Positions 61,001 through 64,000 of a stretch of 64,000 nucleotides of DNA are shown piece after piece (the first letter of the stretch is position 1; every line of letters starts with the position of its first letter). Origin of the DNA: Dioscorea cayenensis subsp. rotundata (lineage: Eukaryota; Streptophyta; Magnoliopsida; Dioscoreales; Dioscoreaceae). A program made the position numbers and the translations under genes. The stretch covers positions 23,739,916 through 23,803,915 of the forward strand of contig NC_052489.1 in the NCBI RefSeq assembly GCF_009730915.1, in the 5' to 3' direction. The notes beneath the pieces are model-generated. The model searched no databases, had not been told where the DNA came from, and saw nothing but the letters and a program-made list of their open reading frames with translations.

Positions 61001-62987
61001 AAAGAAAGGACAAAACAAATCAGAGATCTACTTTTTGTTTTCTATAATTCCTGGCAGTAGAATTCATACATAATCGTCATTTCATGATTACCTAAAACGT
61101 TCTTTTATCATCCAAATGAGATCCCAAGCGAATGGTACTGTTCACTAATACCTGCTTTGCTATGATATGATTTGAACAAATGCAAGACATACTTGGATGC
61201 TAGGAAAATATCAACTTTGATCCTCTTCTATCACTATGAAATCTTTTCAAGTGCTGAATATACCTATGCAGGGAACACCATCTAAAATAGCAATGGTTGC
61301 CGGAATTGCTCCATTGTCCCTCACAATAGCTTCAACCTCTCTTGCTGTCTGAAGGTTTTCTGGATATGGCATACCTAAACAAAAGAAGCTAGTAAGGACA
61401 AACACCATGAGGAAAGTGCCAAGGAAAACCGATATTATATTGTTCATGATTTTACACGACATTTACGCCGCTTATGCCTAGCTATGAGATATTGCACACA
61501 TACACATGATTCTCAGTATCAACAATTCCTTTCTAGTCTGATAGTTAAGAATGCGCAAAAACATGTAAACTCTCACAATAATCAATCAAAAGATCTTTAA
61601 ACATCTAATCATGGCAATGCCATAAAACTTTTAATCTAGGAAATTCAATTAAAATTGCTTTCTACTCAGACATCATGACCACTTGAACAGCATGGCACAT
61701 TCTTCATATCTCCAATATCACTAATTTGATCTTGTTCACAGTCATTGCTTGGAAAAATTATAACACTCAGAAGAAAGAGCAACTCAAACGTTCTTGATTA
61801 CAATAAAAGCTATAAACAAACTAGAAACATATCAAAATCTTGTGATGAAATTCAGACACACCATGAGAAATTATTGTCGATTCTAAGGCGACAACTGCAT
61901 CACCACGCAAAAGAGCACGATGAACATCGGGGGCTATTTTCAAATGATCTCTACCAGCCTACAACAAAAATAAATGTCAAAGCCACTTCACTGATGAATA
62001 AATAGGCTGAAACATAAGATCTTCCACATCTTAAGAAAAAGTTGTTCTTGGTTTCCCTTCTTTTGAACATTATAGCCTAATAATACAGACCAATATCAAA
62101 TTCAAAGCCCTCCATATGGATTAAACAAACAGAAGCAACGTTGATCATCAGAGGTAATAAGCAAAAAAGAAAATTTGATGAAGAAAACAACATCCAAAAA
62201 TAGCATATGCTACTAAGATAAGCATCAAAACTTGAAATTTTTTACAAAAAAAAAAAAAAAAAGTGACGATTTGGGAAAGAAGCCCTCACCATAGTCTATT
62301 GGTAACTCACCTTAAGTTCACAACTTCCAAAAGCGGAGATAGAAATGAAAAGATGCCCTGGTTAAAATCTAAAAGTTAGAATACCCGATTTAGTTTCTCT
62401 TATATAGTTAAAATATTTTTTTTGGTCCTTGCTGTGTGCTTGTAAAAATTTTACAATATAATATTTGAAAATCTAGTCTATTTCTAAATATAAATGATCA
62501 CTTATAAAGTATTGATTTCGTTTAGAATATTAAAGAATAAAAGGATCTGTAAGATAAATGGACTCAGAAGGGAACGTAGATTATGGGTTAAAATTTCATT
62601 GGATTTGAGTTATTAACATGTGTGTGTATTATTATTATTATTTGGGGATGGGGGATTTATTTGGGTGGAGAAGTGATGTGTGAGGATCATGAGAGGACTA
62701 CGATGGGTGATATACATGAGATGCTGGGAGTAGATGGTGGGCGTAGCAATTTTAAATTGGAGAGGGAAGGTTGGAGATGAGAGTAGTTACCCAGCATATA
62801 AACAATACAATACTTCTTGTGTTAAGTGTTGATACTTTGGATTTGTTATAGAATGATAAATCTCGATGGAAATGACTTAATCTACACCGTTAGTTTGTCA
62901 CCCCAATCCCAAACCCTCTATAAAAAAAACAGGCAGGGTTCTGAATTTCCACCGTGGTGAAGACTGGAGACCGGAGATAATGATCAT
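58055..62987 (-). CDS. PUMY: Pseudouridine-5'-phosphate glycosidase (indigoidine synthase A family)
   Basis: Splits pseudouridine 5'-phosphate to uracil and ribose 5-phosphate; the Arabidopsis enzyme (PUMY) acts in peroxisomes. Well-supported exons, read minus: 61958-61862, 61374-61264, 60944-60862, 60619-60560, 60279-60219, 59865-59759, 59283-59206, 59098-59053, 58970-58850, 58712-58627 and 58155-58055. Family motifs are [11 protein letters not shown] (catalytic Glu), [28 protein letters not shown] (Schiff-base Lys) and N-E-L-T-G-G. Upstream exons are uncertain. 62357-62311 (AG to GTGAGT) joins in phase, and a 16-nt exon 62987-62972 with ATG would give 337 aa, close to the family length. Neither shows a peroxisomal PTS2, and the tail I-S-L-H-M is not PTS1, so the true first exon may be missed. 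Confidence 0.88.
58208..58602. mobile_element. Foldback MULE-like MITE in the last intron of the PUMY gene
   Basis: The element is 58218-58592, flanked by a 10-bp direct repeat GACACTTGGA at 58208-58217 and 58593-58602. The ends are inverted: GGATAAATTTTTTATGTGG on the left and, reversed, GGTAAATTTTTCATGTAATC on the right. The inversion continues through CACTGTGTTATGGCTGATTT. Inner arms GGCGGCCGAAAATGCCACG and CGTGCCATTTCCGGCCGCC extend the foldback, so nearly the whole unit pairs with itself. A 9-11 bp target duplication suggests Mutator-like mobilisation. Confidence 0.85.
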
Positions 62988-64000
62988 CAAGGATTAATTC
63001 CAGCAAGGGTGCTGAGGTTTGCTCACAATAAAGAAAATGAGAGACCAACTTGCATTACATTGCCATTAGATGCGTATCATAAGTTTTTATCATATTCCAT
63101 GCTTGGATGAGGTTTAGGAAGAATAGAGTAAAGTAAGCGGAGAAAATGGGAAAAGAAGGAAAGGATATATGCTGGTATATCTTATTTGGGGCGAAGGTAA
63201 ACTAAAGAAAATTTTTGAAAGTAATACAAAAGAGGTTTATATACTGTTATTAGTTATTACTAAAATATCTCTTAAATTTTAAATATTATATTATGATAAA
63301 TAATGGATAAAAAAATTAATTTTAAATAATAATCTCAATTAAGTATTATTAGAAAAATAATTAAGTGACAAATAATTTTATACAACCTCATATATATTAG
63401 TAAATATAAATAAAAAATATTTTCATCCAATAAAATTATAAGAAGAGATTCATATATTAGTAAATATAAATAAAAAGATATTTTAATCCAATAAAATTAT
63501 AACAAGAAATTCCAATGGATTTGATGAGAAGAGAGGAAGCTCAATGCTAGAGTTTTTTATTTTTTATTCACTCCTAAAATATAAAAATATTTTTTTTATT
63601 TTCAATAAATTAGCAATAAACATCTTTTTATTTTTTTCATTGTGCACATAAAATAAGATAGGAAATTATTAGGCTATGCCTTGGTTCTTAATATAAAAAT
63701 ATTATTAATTATTACAAAGTTATTATAAAGATGTTTTCATTCATAAACTTATCAATCTTTCTCAACCCTCCAATTTGAAGAGTTAAAAATAAAAATAAAA
63801 ATAAAAAAAGTGTTTTCAACCCTCTATTTACCTCCTTAATCTTTACCCTCTCCCACATAAAAATAAAAATAAAAAAGTGTTTTCAACCCTCCATTTACCT
63901 CCAACCCTTCTCCCTCGTTAAGATCGTTTGAGAAAACTATCCCAAAAAAAAAACCCCTCTACCCTCACCCCCCCAAGCAAAGGGTTTAGATTCACCAAAG
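62988..64000. other. AT-rich terminal region with short tandem repeats
   Basis: No gene is supported. A 60-bp tandem pair lies at 63391-63510 (ATATTAGTAAATATAAAT core). A 70-bp-spaced direct repeat lies at about 63790-63834 and 63860-63903, AAAATAAAAA followed by AGTGTTTTCAACCCTC. The left part may hold the promoter and leader of the PUMY gene. Confidence 0.6.

Overview
The window is plant nuclear DNA. Genes are split by GT-AG introns, intergenic DNA is AT-rich, and almost every recognisable product has land-plant orthologues (LysM receptor kinase CERK1, the organellar editing factor MORF8, a PLS-class PPR protein, a SYP2 syntaxin). Telo-box motifs near a ribosomal gene and plant copia, hAT, MULE and L1-type elements agree. 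The species cannot be fixed from sequence alone. The proteins look angiosperm, perhaps a non-grass monocot, but that is a weak inference.

Layout. 1-600: short AT-rich tandem repeats and a tRNA-Leu(AAG). 984-2833 (-): SDR carbonyl reductase. 3581-7830 (-): CERK1-type chitin and symbiosis receptor kinase, with ACGT-core motifs upstream. 10188-11052 (-): two neighbouring genes for small secreted peptides with the same cysteine framework. 11446-20091: a decayed Ty1/copia element on the minus strand with short LTRs and a 5-bp target duplication. Three DNA elements are nested in it: an internally deleted hAT (13060-15604) and two GC-rich hAT-like non-autonomous elements (16269-16731 and 16820-18002). 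21202-22570 (+): ribosomal protein eS27. 25482-26595 (+): Nudix hydrolase. 26795-32867 (-): essentially full-length but frameshifted L1-type LINE with a 17-bp target duplication. 34683-35611 (+): a 5'-truncated relative of it. 36921-39649 (+): MORF8. 41003-42195 (-): REV7/MAD2B, sharing a short intergenic region with a plant protein of unknown function (43552-44996, +). 45476-52443 (-): OXA2-type insertase with C-terminal TPRs. 53136-54869 (-): intronless PPR-E protein. 55234-57326 (+): SYP2-type Qa-SNARE. 58055 to about 62987 (-): pseudouridine-5'-phosphate glycosidase, with a foldback MULE-like MITE in its last intron. 63 kb to the end: AT-rich repeats.

The host genes form no pathway or operon. 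Several products serve organelles (MORF8, PPR-E, OXA2), which looks like coincidence in a gene-rich region. Exon boundaries were read by eye from splice sites, reading phase and family knowledge. Where phase closes over all exons (SDR, eS27, Nudix, MORF8, REV7, OXA2, SYP2) the model is strong. The CERK1 exon 2/3 junction and the first exons of the pseudouridine glycosidase are unresolved.
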